This document shows, piece after piece, positions 1-8,160 of a DNA stretch of 64,000 nucleotides. Under the pieces are notes generated by a model. It saw only the letters and a list, made by a program, of their open reading frames with translations, had not been told where the DNA came from and did no database searches. A program made the position numbers and the translations under genes. This DNA is from Streptomyces sp. SKN60. GTDB lineage: Bacteria > Actinomycetota > Actinomycetes > Streptomycetales > Streptomycetaceae. Location: positions 1-64,000 of the forward strand of contig NZ_JAHTMW010000016.1 of the NCBI RefSeq assembly GCF_026236535.1, in the 5' to 3' direction. Positions within the stretch are counted from its first letter, which is position 1. Each line of letters opens with the position of its first letter.

Positions 1-53
1 GGCTTGCGGACGGCTCCGTCGACGTGGTCGACGTAGACGAGAATCTCAGCCAT
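1..53 (-). CDS. etfA: Electron transfer flavoprotein alpha subunit, N-terminal fragment
   Basis: Only the first codons are inside the window; the gene continues past the left edge. The readable start is MAEILVYVDHVDGAVRK, the usual beginning of actinobacterial EtfA. With EtfB it forms the FAD/AMP heterodimer that passes electrons from acyl-CoA dehydrogenases to an ETF:quinone oxidoreductase. An AGGAGA ribosome binding site precedes the ATG, and the gene lies 71 bases downstream of etfB on the same strand, so the two form an operon. The identification rests on a short peptide plus the etfB neighbour. Confidence 0.85.
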   Translation of the reverse strand, partial: MAEILVYVDHVDGAVRK

Positions 54-124
54 GGGACTTCAATCTCCTGCGGAAGAAACGGGGGAGGTCGGGGAAACAG
101 CGAACGGCGGGGTTCGCGCGGGCC

Positions 125-910
125 TTAGATGAACTTCTGGCCCGCGAGGAACTCGGCCAGCTGCTTGCCGCCCTCGCCCTCGTCCGTGACGATCGTGCCC
201 TTGCTGCGGGCGGGGCGCTCGTTCGCCTCGTCGACCTTGGTCCAGGAGCCCTCCAGGCCGACCTCCTCCGCCTCGATGTCGAGGTCGGACAGGTCCAGGG
301 ACTCCACCGGCTTCTTCTTGGCGGCCATGATGCCCTTGAAGGACGGGTAGCGGGCCTCGCCCGACTGGTCCGTCACGGAGACGACGGCCGGGAGGGCGGC
401 CTGAAGCTGCTCGGAGGCGGTGTCGCCGTCGCGGCGGCCCGTCACGACGCCGTCCTCGACCTTGACCTCGGAGAGCAGGGTGACCTGCGGGACGCCCAGG
501 CGCTCGGCCAGGATCGCCGGGAGGACGCCCATGGTGCCGTCGGTGGAGGCCATGCCGGCGATCACGACGTCGTAGCCGGTCTTCTCGATCGCCTTGGCGA
601 GCACCAGCGAGGTGCCCATGACGTCGGTGCCGTGCAGGTCGTCGTCCTCGACGTGGACGGCCTTGTCGGCGCCCATGGAGAGCGCCTTGCGCAGCGCGTC
701 CTTGGCGTCCTCGGGGCCGACCGTGAGGACGGTGACCTCGGCGTCGTCCGCCTCTTCGGCGATCTGCAGCGCCTGCTCGACCGCGTACTCGTCGAGCTCC
801 GAAAGCAGGCCGTCGACGTCGTCGCGGTCGACCGTCAGGTCGTCCGCGAACTTCCGGTCGCCCGTGGCGTCCGGCACGTACTTCACACAGACAACGATCC
901 TCAAGCTCAC
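125..910 (-). CDS. etfB: Electron transfer flavoprotein beta subunit
   Basis: Full-length EtfB/FixA, 261 residues, the usual size for the family. The N-terminus (SLRIVVCVKYVPDA) is the first strand of the adenine-nucleotide alpha-hydrolase-like fold. The central GTDVMGTSLVLAKAI and DVVIAGMASTDG stretches are typical AMP-binding EtfB segments. The start is GTG, chosen because GGAGAG lies at the right distance upstream. It pairs with EtfA to shuttle electrons from flavin dehydrogenases to the respiratory chain. It is the first gene of an etfB-etfA transcription unit; the 198-base leader contains an inverted repeat listed separately. Confidence 0.95.
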   Translation of the reverse strand: MSLRIVVCVKYVPDATGDRKFADDLTVDRDDVDGLLSELDEYAVEQALQIAEEADDAEVTVLTVGPEDAKDALRKALSMGADKAVHVEDDDLHGTDVMGTSLVLAKAIEKTGYDVVIAGMASTDGTMGVLPAILAERLGVPQVTLLSEVKVEDGVVTGRRDGDTASEQLQAALPAVVSVTDQSGEARYPSFKGIMAAKKKPVESLDLSDLDIEAEEVGLEGSWTKVDEANERPARSKGTIVTDEGEGGKQLAEFLAGQKFI

Positions 911-1048
911 GCCGGCTCTCCTACTGCATCGTCATAACTGGGCTGCCTTGTTGCTCGCAGCATAGGCGCCTGAAGGGCGGGTTTCCGGTCGGGGCGTCCG
1001 ACGCCCCGAGCGAAATATTACTCGTCAGTACACCCAGTTCGTTACCAG

Positions 1049-1062
1049 TGAGCAAGCGCTCA
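1049..1062. promoter_or_regulatory. Inverted repeat upstream of etfB (possible TetR-type operator)
   Basis: TGAGC-AAGC-GCTCA lies in the 198-base gap between etfB and the flavin reductase gene, about 140 bases before the etfB start. Arms are perfect over five bases. Fatty-acid-responsive TetR regulators often use such sites near beta-oxidation genes, but no regulator is encoded nearby. The rest of the gap holds no gene. Confidence 0.3.
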
Positions 1063-1108
1063 GCCGTGTGACCTTGCCAACGCCCCCGACCGGGCCGTAC
1101 GGGAACTC

Positions 1109-1678
1109 TCAGTCGCGCAGGGCGTTGAAGCGCCCCTGGTGGTAGAGCAGCGGACGGCCCGCGCCGTCCGGGTCGCCGGCCACGGCCTCGGCGATGACGA
1201 TCCGGTGGTCGCCGGCCGGGACCCTGGCCACCACCCGGCACACCAGCCAGGCGAGCACCCCGTCCAGGACCGGCACGCCCTCGGGGCCGTGGCTCCAGCG
1301 GGTGGGCGCGGCGAAGCGGTCGGCGCCGCTGCGGGCGAAGGTGGCCGCCAGGTCCCCCTGGTGGTCGCCGAGTATGTGCACGCCGATGTGCTCGGCCCCG
1401 GCGAGGACGGGCCAGCTGGAGGAGCCGGTGCCCACGCCGAAGGAGATCAGCGGGGGTTCGGCGGCGACGGAGTTGAGCGAGGTGGCGGTGAAGCCGACCG
1501 GGCGCCCGTCGCCGTACGCGGTGACGACCGCGACGCCGGCGGCGTGCCGGCGGAAGACGGAACGCAGCAGTTCGGGCGAGCCGGGGCGCGGGGCGCCGGC
1601 GAGGACGGAGGGGGCCGAGGTGGCGGAGGCGGCGGAGGGAATCGGCGGGAGCGTGCGGAGCTCGGGCGAGACCGTCAT
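1109..1678 (-). CDS. Flavin reductase family protein (HpaC-like)
   Basis: A 189-residue protein of the FMN-binding split-barrel family. The core, from FRRHAAGVAVVTA through GRPVGFTATSLNSVAAEPPLISF, is the conserved FMN-binding start of NAD(P)H:flavin oxidoreductases that feed reduced flavin to two-component monooxygenases. The ATG at 1678 is preferred over an upstream ATG (1753) because GAAGGAC lies just before it and the extension looks non-coding. The N-terminal 30 residues are Ala/Pro/Ser rich and probably disordered. No monooxygenase partner is adjacent; the flavoenzymes 30 kb away in the indolocarbazole operon are single-component types and should not need it. Confidence 0.85.
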   Translation of the reverse strand: MTVSPELRTLPPIPSAASATSAPSVLAGAPRPGSPELLRSVFRRHAAGVAVVTAYGDGRPVGFTATSLNSVAAEPPLISFGVGTGSSSWPVLAGAEHIGVHILGDHQGDLAATFARSGADRFAAPTRWSHGPEGVPVLDGVLAWLVCRVVARVPAGDHRIVIAEAVAGDPDGAGRPLLYHQGRFNALRD

Positions 1679-1897
1679 GGAGTTGTCCTTCTGCGAGGGC
1701 GGGGTGCGAGAGGTCGGGGGTTCGTCAGACACCCGGACAGCGCGCGCTCGCATTGCGGGCCAGGTCCACGTGGGCCCGGCCGTAGAGAAGGAGTTCTTGA
1801 GCCATTACGCCAGACTGACGATCGTTGACGTGTGCAGTCAAGTGCGTACCGGTATCTGGGAGCAGCGTCACGGCCCTCCGCGAGCGGCGTCACGGCG

Positions 1898-2221
1898 TCA
1901 GACCGCGTGGCCGAGCGCGGCGATGACATCGGCCTTACGGGGCTGCCCGGTGGCGCGGCGGACGATCCGGCCGTCCCGGTCGAGGACCAGGACGGTGGGC
2001 GTACGGGCGATGCCGAGGGCGCGTACGAGGTCGAGCCGCTCCTCGGCGTCGATCTCCACGTGGCCGACGCCCTCGACCATGGCGGCGACCTCGGTGAGGG
2101 TGCGGCGGGTGGCCCGGCAGGGCTGGCAGAAGGCGGTGGAGAACTGGACCAGGGTGGCCTTCTCCCCCAGTTCGGCGCCCAGTTCCGCCACGCCGAGGGC
2201 CTCGCCCGGGACTTCGGTCAT
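1898..2221 (-). CDS. Thioredoxin-like protein with CQPC active site
   Basis: A 107-residue single-domain thioredoxin fold. Cys32 and Cys35 (FCQPC) form the redox-active pair at the start of helix 1, and RTPTVLVLDRDGRIV supplies the cis-proline strand. The CQPC dipeptide differs from the CGPC of housekeeping TrxA, so this is an accessory thiol-disulfide protein of unknown partner. There is no signal peptide, so it is cytosolic. A GGAGGAG site precedes the ATG. It is divergent from the acyltransferase gene at 2456, with 234 gene-free bases between them. Confidence 0.85.
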   Translation of the reverse strand: MTEVPGEALGVAELGAELGEKATLVQFSTAFCQPCRATRRTLTEVAAMVEGVGHVEIDAEERLDLVRALGIARTPTVLVLDRDGRIVRRATGQPRKADVIAALGHAV

Positions 2222-2455
2222 CCGCTTTGCTCCTCCTCGTATCCGCTGAGCCGTTCTGCCTGGTCCAGCGCCCCGCGGGACCGTCGCATTCCCGCCACGA
2301 CCACCCGGAGTGACGAGAATCTCCCCGTACGAAGCCGTCAGGACTGGTCACCGGCTCCCACATGGGGCACGATCTGCCCAAAGCCGAAAACCTACGGCCG
2401 CGTAACTTCGCCGGGAGAACCCTCCCCGGGCACAGACGTAAGGGGTTCCTCCCAG

Positions 2456-3193
2456 ATGGCAGAGCTCGTCTATCGGCCGGTCATCGGCGTCGCCAAGACC
2501 ATGTTCAAGGCGCTGGACCTGAAGATCGACACCCAGGGGTCGCAGCACATCCCCCGCCAGGGCGGCGCGGTGCTCGTGAGCAATCACATCAGCTATCTGG
2601 ACTTCATCTTCACCGGTCTGGCCGCGCTGCCGCAGCAGCGTCTGGTGCGCTTCATGGCGAAGGAGTCGGTGTTCCGGCACAAGGTGTCGGGGCCGCTGAT
2701 GCGCGCGATGAAGCACATCCCGGTGGACCGCTCGCAGGGCGAGCACGCCTACCAGCACGCGCTGAGCGCGCTGCGCTCGGGCGAGATCGTGGGTGTCTTC
2801 CCCGAGGCGACCATCTCGCAGTCGTTCACGCTGAAGAGCTTCAAGTCGGGTGCGGCGCGCCTGGCTCAGGAGGCCGGTGTGCCGCTGATCCCGATGGCGC
2901 TGTGGGGCACCCAGCGGGTGTGGACCAAGGGCCGGCCGCGGAACTTCAGGCGCAGCCACATCCCGATCACGATCCGGGTCGGCGAGCCGGTGGAGGCGCC
3001 GGCCGACCAGTACGCGGGCGCGATCACCCGGCGGCTGCGGGAACGGGTGCAGGAGCTCCTGGAGGCGGCGCAGCGGGCCTACCCGGTGCGTCCCAAGGAC
3101 GCGAGCGACACGTGGTGGGTGCCCGCGCACCTCGGGGGCACGGCGCCGACGCCGGAGGAGCTGAAGGCCGCGGAGCGCCGCGAGCAGCAGTAG
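2456..3193 (+). CDS. 1-acyl-sn-glycerol-3-phosphate acyltransferase-like protein
   Basis: A 245-residue PlsC-family acyltransferase that would transfer an acyl chain to lysophospholipid at the membrane. The catalytic NHxxxxD box reads NHISYLD, the second box is FPEATIS, and PLIPMALWGTQR is the third conserved block. The open frame extends some 200 codons upstream, but the extension is not homologous; the ATG at 2456 follows AAGGGG and begins with the family-typical ELVYRPVIGVAKTMF. No long transmembrane helix is visible, so association is probably peripheral. Streptomyces genomes have several paralogues, so the physiological substrate cannot be assigned. Confidence 0.9.
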   Translation: MAELVYRPVIGVAKTMFKALDLKIDTQGSQHIPRQGGAVLVSNHISYLDFIFTGLAALPQQRLVRFMAKESVFRHKVSGPLMRAMKHIPVDRSQGEHAYQHALSALRSGEIVGVFPEATISQSFTLKSFKSGAARLAQEAGVPLIPMALWGTQRVWTKGRPRNFRRSHIPITIRVGEPVEAPADQYAGAITRRLRERVQELLEAAQRAYPVRPKDASDTWWVPAHLGGTAPTPEELKAAERREQQ

Positions 3194-3230
3194 CCCCCCG
3201 GGGCGCGCCCTCAGCAGCTCACCGGCAAGT

Positions 3231-3923
3231 TCACTCGGGGTCGCGGACGGTGATCCGGGCCCCGGGGCTGACCTTCACGAGCAGTTCGGCGAGTTCGTCG
3301 CCGGCCGCGCGGAGCTCGTCGAGGGTCATCGGCGCGAGCGATTCCAGCAGGAAGAGCGCGTCGGTGGTGTCGTCGTCGATGCGGGTGCGCGGGCCCTGGC
3401 GCCAGTTCCAGCGACGGCAGGTGACGCCCGCCTCGTCGCACCAGACGACCTCGCCCGTCTCGGGGTGCTCGACGGTCTGCTCGCCGCCGGAGACGGTGAC
3501 GAACTCCTCCTCGCCGGTGGCCCGGATCAGCCGCATGCCGCCCTGGATCCGGTTCAGGTCCTCGCCGCCGACCGGGATCAGATGGGCGACGCTGATCGCG
3601 TTGTAGGCGTCGACGAGCCGGTTGATCCGGGGCAGTCCGCCGTCCGCGAGCGCGCGCTTGGCGAGCGCCTCGGCGGAGTTGCGGGTACGGGAGGGCTTGG
3701 CGCCGAAGGCCGTGTACGCGGCGCGCCAGGCGGCCACGTGCGGGTCCTGGTCCGGGGTGCGCCCGTCGAGCCGCGCCGCGAGCCGCCGGGCGGCGTCGTC
3801 GAGCAGGGCCGAACTGGTCGCGTCGCTGGGCCCGTTGACGAGTCCGCGGGCCTCGACGGCGAGGTGGGTGAAGCCGGGGACGAGGGTGCGGACCTCGTCG
3901 GAGACGGTGAGCGTCAGGGTCAT
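3231..3923 (-). CDS. B3/B4 domain-containing protein
   Basis: A 230-residue stand-alone B3/B4 domain, the tRNA-editing-like module of PheRS beta. Recognisable parts are the Arg/Asn-rich KPSRTRNSAEALAKRAL helix, the PRINRLVDAYNAISVAHLIPVGGEDL segment and the strand VWCDEAGVTCRRWNWRQG. Free-standing members may edit or bind misacylated substrates, but their role in Streptomyces is not established. Its ATG overlaps the stop of the upstream transglutaminase-like gene by four bases, so the two are translationally coupled. Confidence 0.85.
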   Translation of the reverse strand: MTLTLTVSDEVRTLVPGFTHLAVEARGLVNGPSDATSSALLDDAARRLAARLDGRTPDQDPHVAAWRAAYTAFGAKPSRTRNSAEALAKRALADGGLPRINRLVDAYNAISVAHLIPVGGEDLNRIQGGMRLIRATGEEEFVTVSGGEQTVEHPETGEVVWCDEAGVTCRRWNWRQGPRTRIDDDTTDALFLLESLAPMTLDELRAAGDELAELLVKVSPGARITVRDPE

Positions 3924-4549
3924 GATCCGCCGTTCGGGGTCGGGAGTGCGTTCGGGAGTGCGGTGGGGAAGATCGCCCAGAGGTGGGGCCGGTCGGCGGC
4001 AGCCTGCAGGGCGTGCAGCACGACCGGATGTGGTCCATCATAAAGCACCGGGTAGTCCACTTCACTGAACTCTGCCCGTACGGGCCAGGCCAGCCGCTCC
4101 TCGTCGAGGGAGAACCGCGCGTCCACCCCGGGCTTGTTGCCCCGCGGATCCAGCCGGGACCACCGGGACCGCCCGGGCAGCAGGACGGCGACGAGGCCGT
4201 GCACCATCGGGTCGGCGCCGTCCTCGGTGAGCCGCTGGTAGCAGAAGGCCGTGGGGATGCCCCGCACGCGCAGGAGCGCGGCGAGGGCGTGCGACTTGGA
4301 GACGCAGATGCCGTTGCGGGTCGCGAGGACCTCGGAGGCGCGCCAGGGGACCCTCGAGTCTCCGGAGTCGGCGGAGTGCGGGATGGTGTCGCGGACGAAC
4401 GCGTAGGCGGCTTCGGCGTATGAGTATGCGTCGGGGTGCTCCATCCAGAGCCGGTCGGCAGTCTCCCGTACCAGCGGGTGGACATGGTCGACCGCCTCGT
4501 CGGCAACCAAGTAGGCAGAGATGTCAGGGTTCTGCTGGATGAGTTCCAT
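3920..4549 (-). CDS. Transglutaminase-like domain protein
   Basis: A 209-residue protein of the transglutaminase/protease-like superfamily. The catalytic Cys is in NGICVSKSHALAALLRVRGIPTAF, the conserved segment in which Cys precedes a helix; the His is probably in GLVAVLLPGRSRW. The ATG at 4549 (MELIQQNPD) starts the conserved part; the longer open frame upstream is an antisense artefact of the threonine aldolase gene. It is the first gene of a two-gene unit with the B3/B4 protein (4-base overlap). Members of this family act as cysteine hydrolases or as catalytically silent scaffolds; substrate unknown. Confidence 0.8.
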   Translation of the reverse strand: MELIQQNPDISAYLVADEAVDHVHPLVRETADRLWMEHPDAYSYAEAAYAFVRDTIPHSADSGDSRVPWRASEVLATRNGICVSKSHALAALLRVRGIPTAFCYQRLTEDGADPMVHGLVAVLLPGRSRWSRLDPRGNKPGVDARFSLDEERLAWPVRAEFSEVDYPVLYDGPHPVVLHALQAAADRPHLWAIFPTALPNALPTPNGGS

Positions 4550-4635
4550 GCGTCGCGAGCATAGGAATGCGGCCGGACGGAAGTCAATGACTTTCCACCC
4601 GACCGCATATCCATGCAGCGTCGCGCCAGGGACGG

Positions 4636-5727
4636 CTAGCGCGACATCTCTTCCTTCAGCGCCTGGAGGAAGGCGTCGACGTCGTCCTCCGTGGTGTCGA
4701 AGGAGCACATCCAGCGCACGTCGCCGGCCGCCTCGTCCCAGAAGTAGAAGCGGAAACGCTCCTGCAGGCGCCGGCTGACCTCGTGCGGCAGCCGGGCGAA
4801 GACCGCGTTGGCCTGCACCGGGTAGAGGATCTCCACCCCGTCCACGCCCCGCACGCCGGCCGCGAGGCGCTGGGCCATCGCGTTGGCGTGAGAGGCGTTG
4901 CGCAGCCACAGGTCCTTGGCGAGCAGCGCCTCCAACTGGACCGACACGAAGCGCATCTTGGAGGCGAGCTGCATGGACAGCTTGCGCAGGTGCTTCATGT
5001 GGCTGACCGCGTCCGGGTTGAGGACGACCACGGCCTCGCCGAACATCATGCCGTTCTTGGTGCCGCCGTACGAGAGGACGTCGACGCCGACCGCGTTGGT
5101 GAACGCGCGCATCGGCACGTTCAGGGACGCGGCCGCGTTGGCTATCCGGGCGCCGTCGAGGTGGACCTTCATGCCCTTGGCGTGGGCGTGGTCCACGATC
5201 GCGCGGATCTCCTCGACCGTGTAGACGGTGCCGAGCTCGGTGTTCTGGGTGATCGAGACGACCTGCGGCATCGCCCGGTGCTCGTCCTCCCAGCCCCAGG
5301 CCTGCCGGTCGATCAGCTCGGGGGTGAGCTTGCCGTCCGGGGTGGGCACGGTGAGCAGCTTGAGGCCGCCCATCCGCTCGGGCGCGCCGCCCTCGTCCAC
5401 GTTGATGTGCGCGGACTCGGCGCAGATCACCGCGCCCCAGCGGTCGGTGAGCGCCTGCAGCGCGGTCACGTTGGCCCCGGTCCCGTTGAAGACGGGGAAC
5501 GCCTCGGCCGTGGGGCCGAAGTGGCTGTGCATGATCCGCTGCAGGTGATCGGTGTACTCGTCCTCGCCGTAGGCGACCTGGTGGCCGCCGTTGGCGAGGG
5601 CGATGGCCGCGAGGACCTCCGGATGGACTCCGGCGTAGTTGTCGCTGGCGAAGCCGCGGACCGAGGGGTCGTGGTGACGACGGGCATCGGTCCGCGAGGC
5701 CGCGGTCAGGGCTTGGGGGTCAGCCAC
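4636..5727 (-). CDS. ltaE: Low-specificity L-threonine aldolase family protein (PLP)
   Basis: A 363-residue fold-type I PLP enzyme of the beta-eliminating lyase/threonine aldolase family, cleaving beta-hydroxy amino acids such as threonine to glycine plus aldehyde. Marks are FASDNYAGVHPEV at the N-terminus, VHLDGARIANAA with the cofactor-ring Asp, and SYGGTKNGMMFGEA with the Schiff-base lysine at position 224. The start is a GTG at 5727, the only in-frame start near the conserved N-terminus; it overlaps the SDR gene by 22 bases, so the two are coupled. It is the third gene of a DUF6421-SDR-aldolase unit. Confidence 0.88.
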   Translation of the reverse strand: MADPQALTAASRTDARRHHDPSVRGFASDNYAGVHPEVLAAIALANGGHQVAYGEDEYTDHLQRIMHSHFGPTAEAFPVFNGTGANVTALQALTDRWGAVICAESAHINVDEGGAPERMGGLKLLTVPTPDGKLTPELIDRQAWGWEDEHRAMPQVVSITQNTELGTVYTVEEIRAIVDHAHAKGMKVHLDGARIANAAASLNVPMRAFTNAVGVDVLSYGGTKNGMMFGEAVVVLNPDAVSHMKHLRKLSMQLASKMRFVSVQLEALLAKDLWLRNASHANAMAQRLAAGVRGVDGVEILYPVQANAVFARLPHEVSRRLQERFRFYFWDEAAGDVRWMCSFDTTEDDVDAFLQALKEEMSR

Positions 5728-6467
5728 AGGCGCTGTCCATTCACTTCCTGTGCGGGCCGGTCCCAGAGTCCGGCGACGGCGTCGGCCAGTTCCTTGACGT
5801 CGGTGAAGCCCGCGAACTTCGCATTGGGGCGCTCCGCGCGCATCGCGTCGTGCACCAGTGCCTTGATCACCAGGATCGCAGCGGCCGCCTGCGGCCCCTC
5901 GTCGCCCCCCAGTTTGCGGAAGGAGTCCGCCATGGCGAGCGTCCAGGCCTCGGCCGCGGCCTTGCCGGCGTTGTACGCGGCGTTGTTGGCCTGCGGCTTG
6001 TGCGCGCCGACCTGGCTGATCAGCGCGTAGCGGCCGCGGCCGCCGCTGCGCAGCAGTCCGTCGTGGAAGGCGAGCGAGGTGTGCTGGACCGTGCGGATGA
6101 GGAGCTTCTCCAGGAAGTCCCAGTCCTTGAGGTCGGTCTCGGCGAAGGAGGGCGCGCCGCGCCAGCCGCCGACGAGGTGGACCAGGCCGTCGACCCGGCC
6201 GAACTCCTTCTCGGTCTTGGCGGCCCACTCGCGGGTGGCCTCCAGGTCGAGCAGGTCGACCGTGTCGCCGGTGACCGTGGCGCCGCCGTGGGCGTAGCGG
6301 GCGGCGTCGACGGCCTCGGCGAGCCGCGCCGGGTCGGCGTCGGAGGCGACCACGGTCGCGCCCGCCTCGGCGAGCCGCAGCAGGGTCGCGCGGCCGGCCG
6401 GGCCGGCCGCGCCGGCGACCGCGATGACGGCGCCGTCGAGCGGCCCACCGTTTCCGTTGGCGTTCAT
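5706..6467 (-). CDS. SDR family NAD(P)-dependent oxidoreductase
   Basis: A 253-residue short-chain dehydrogenase. The nucleotide-binding segment VIAVAGAAGPAGRATLLRLAEAG has a glycine pattern that departs from the classical TGxxxGxG. The catalytic set is visible as SQVG and AAYNAGKAAAEAW (Tyr and Lys of YxxxK). The ATG at 6467 is chosen because GGAGGAG precedes it, although an earlier in-frame ATG exists at 6503. It sits between DUF6421 (32-base gap) and threonine aldolase (22-base overlap), which suggests that all three act on one unknown substrate. Confidence 0.88.
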   Translation of the reverse strand: MNANGNGGPLDGAVIAVAGAAGPAGRATLLRLAEAGATVVASDADPARLAEAVDAARYAHGGATVTGDTVDLLDLEATREWAAKTEKEFGRVDGLVHLVGGWRGAPSFAETDLKDWDFLEKLLIRTVQHTSLAFHDGLLRSGGRGRYALISQVGAHKPQANNAAYNAGKAAAEAWTLAMADSFRKLGGDEGPQAAAAILVIKALVHDAMRAERPNAKFAGFTDVKELADAVAGLWDRPAQEVNGQRLWLTPKP

Positions 6468-6499
6468 GGACGACTCCTCCGTGAGCTCCGTACCGTCGG

Positions 6500-7900
6500 T
6501 CACGCGGCGGCCCGCTCGGGCATGTCCGCGGCGGTGATGCCCTTGGTGTCGGCGATCACGCCCTTCATCTTCTTGGAGAGTGCCTCAAAGAACATGCTGA
6601 GCGGAAACTCGTCCGGAAGCACGTCGTCGACGAGCTTGCGCGGCGGGAGGGAGACGTCGAGGGCGTCGGGGCCCTTGGCCCACTTGGAGCCCGGGTGCGG
6701 GGCGAGGTAGGTGGAGACCAGCTCGTACGCCTTGAACCAGTGCACCAGCTTGGGGCGGTCGATGCCGTCGCGGTAGAGGGTCTCGATCTCGCCGCACAGC
6801 TGGTTGGTGACCTCGGGGGCGCGCTGCCAGTCGATGGTCAGCGTGTTGTCGGTCCAGCGCACCACGTCGTGCTTGTGGAGGTAGGCGAAGAGCAGCTGGC
6901 CGCCGAGGCCGTCGTAGTTGCGGGTGCGGTCGCCGGTGAGCGGGAAGCGGAACATCCGGTCGAAGAGCACCGCGTACTGCACGTCACGGCCGTGCTCGTT
7001 GCCCTCGGCCTCCAGCTGCACCGACGCCTTGAACGCGGTCAGGTCGCAGCGCAGCTCCTCCAGGCCGTACATCCAGAACGGCTGGCGCTGCTTGATCATG
7101 AACGGGTCGAAGGGCAGGTCGCCGCGGCTGTGGGCGCGGTCGTGGACCAGGTCCCACAGGGCGAAGGCCTGCTCGCAGCGCTTCTGGTCGCCGAGCATGG
7201 CGGCGATGTCCGCCGGCAGCTCCAGGCCCAGGGTGTCGACGGCGGCCTCGGTCACCTTGCGGAAGCGCGCGGCCTCGCGGTCGCAGAAGATGCCGCCCCA
7301 GGTGAAGCGCTCCGGGACCTCGCGGACCGCGACGGTCTCCGGGAAGAGGACGGCCGAGTTGGTGTCGTACCCGGCGGTGAAGTCCTCGAAGGTGATGCCG
7401 ATGTAGCCCGGGTTGTCGAAGCGGGCGGCCTCCAGCTCGGAGAGCCACTCCGGCCACACCATGCGGAGGACGACGGCCTCGAAGTTGCGGTCCGGGTTGC
7501 CGTTCTGGGTGTACATCGGGAAGACGACGAGGTGCTGCAGGCCGTCCCGGCGGTCGGCGGCCGGGTGGAAGGCCATCAGCGCGTCGAGGAAGTCCGGCAC
7601 CTCGAAGCCCGCGGCGGCCCACTTGCGCAGGTCGGCGACGAGGGCGCGGTGGTACGCGGCGTCGTGCGGGAGCAGCGGGGAGAGCTGCTCGACCGCGGCG
7701 ACCATCCGCTCGACGGTCTTCTCGGCGAGGGCACGGGCCGGGGCGCCCTCGGCGGCGAAGTCGATGGAGCCGTCCGCGCTCTGCCAGGGGCGGAGCTCCT
7801 CCACGGCATTCTTGAGCTCGGTCCAGGCAGGGTGGTCGACCACCACGGTGTCGGCGGCTATCCCCTCACCGGTCACGTCCTGCACAAGAATTTCCGTCAT
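6500..7900 (-). CDS. DUF6421 family protein with a possible zinc-peptidase-like motif
   Basis: A 466-residue soluble protein that I match, from memory, to the actinobacterial family DUF6421, which has no assigned function. There is no signal peptide or membrane helix. His253-Asp-Arg-Ala-His257 resembles a zincin HExxH with Asp for Glu, and Glu281-Glu282 lies in EELRCD, similar to the EECRAE motif of dipeptidyl-peptidase III. This similarity is my inference. The start at 7900 follows a GGAGGAAG ribosome binding site; the longer frame begins in non-coding DNA. It is the first gene of a unit with the SDR and threonine aldolase genes, and an inverted repeat lies upstream. Confidence 0.8.
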   Translation of the reverse strand: MTEILVQDVTGEGIAADTVVVDHPAWTELKNAVEELRPWQSADGSIDFAAEGAPARALAEKTVERMVAAVEQLSPLLPHDAAYHRALVADLRKWAAAGFEVPDFLDALMAFHPAADRRDGLQHLVVFPMYTQNGNPDRNFEAVVLRMVWPEWLSELEAARFDNPGYIGITFEDFTAGYDTNSAVLFPETVAVREVPERFTWGGIFCDREAARFRKVTEAAVDTLGLELPADIAAMLGDQKRCEQAFALWDLVHDRAHSRGDLPFDPFMIKQRQPFWMYGLEELRCDLTAFKASVQLEAEGNEHGRDVQYAVLFDRMFRFPLTGDRTRNYDGLGGQLLFAYLHKHDVVRWTDNTLTIDWQRAPEVTNQLCGEIETLYRDGIDRPKLVHWFKAYELVSTYLAPHPGSKWAKGPDALDVSLPPRKLVDDVLPDEFPLSMFFEALSKKMKGVIADTKGITAADMPERAAA

Positions 7901-7970
7901 TTCTCTTCCTCCACAGGAGAACCTTGCGTCAACCCACCGTAACCAGGGACGGGCCCGCCTCACAAGGGGA

Positions 7971-7989
7971 GCAGGAAAAATTCTCCTGC
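7971..7989. promoter_or_regulatory. Near-perfect 19-base palindrome between DUF6421 and GDPD genes
   Basis: Arms GCAGGA and TCCTGC flank an AT-rich centre (AAAATTC), with one mismatched pair overall. A related half-site AATTTTCCTG recurs at 8011-8020. Both lie in the 260-base gap between divergent genes, about 70 bases upstream of the DUF6421 start. The gap contains no gene. A likely regulator operator; no regulator is encoded beside it. Confidence 0.45.
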
Positions 7990-8160
7990 CACACCCCCGG
8001 TGTCACCGCTAATTTTCCTGTCTGGCGGGGTGTGAAGCCGAGAAATGCGGGGTTCCGCGCGCCCGCTTCCCGTTTCGTCCTCAGCTACTAGGCTGCGCCA
8101 AGGAGCCGATCGGCGCCCGGCACGGCCGGGGCTGCGGACCTCGACGGAAGCGAGAAGATC

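Noticed and set aside
1109..1678. The flavin reductase as a partner of the indolocarbazole flavoenzymes
   Set aside because: It lies 30 kb away, and the RebC-like and first monooxygenase proteins belong to single-component NAD(P)H-type or self-sufficient flavoprotein families.
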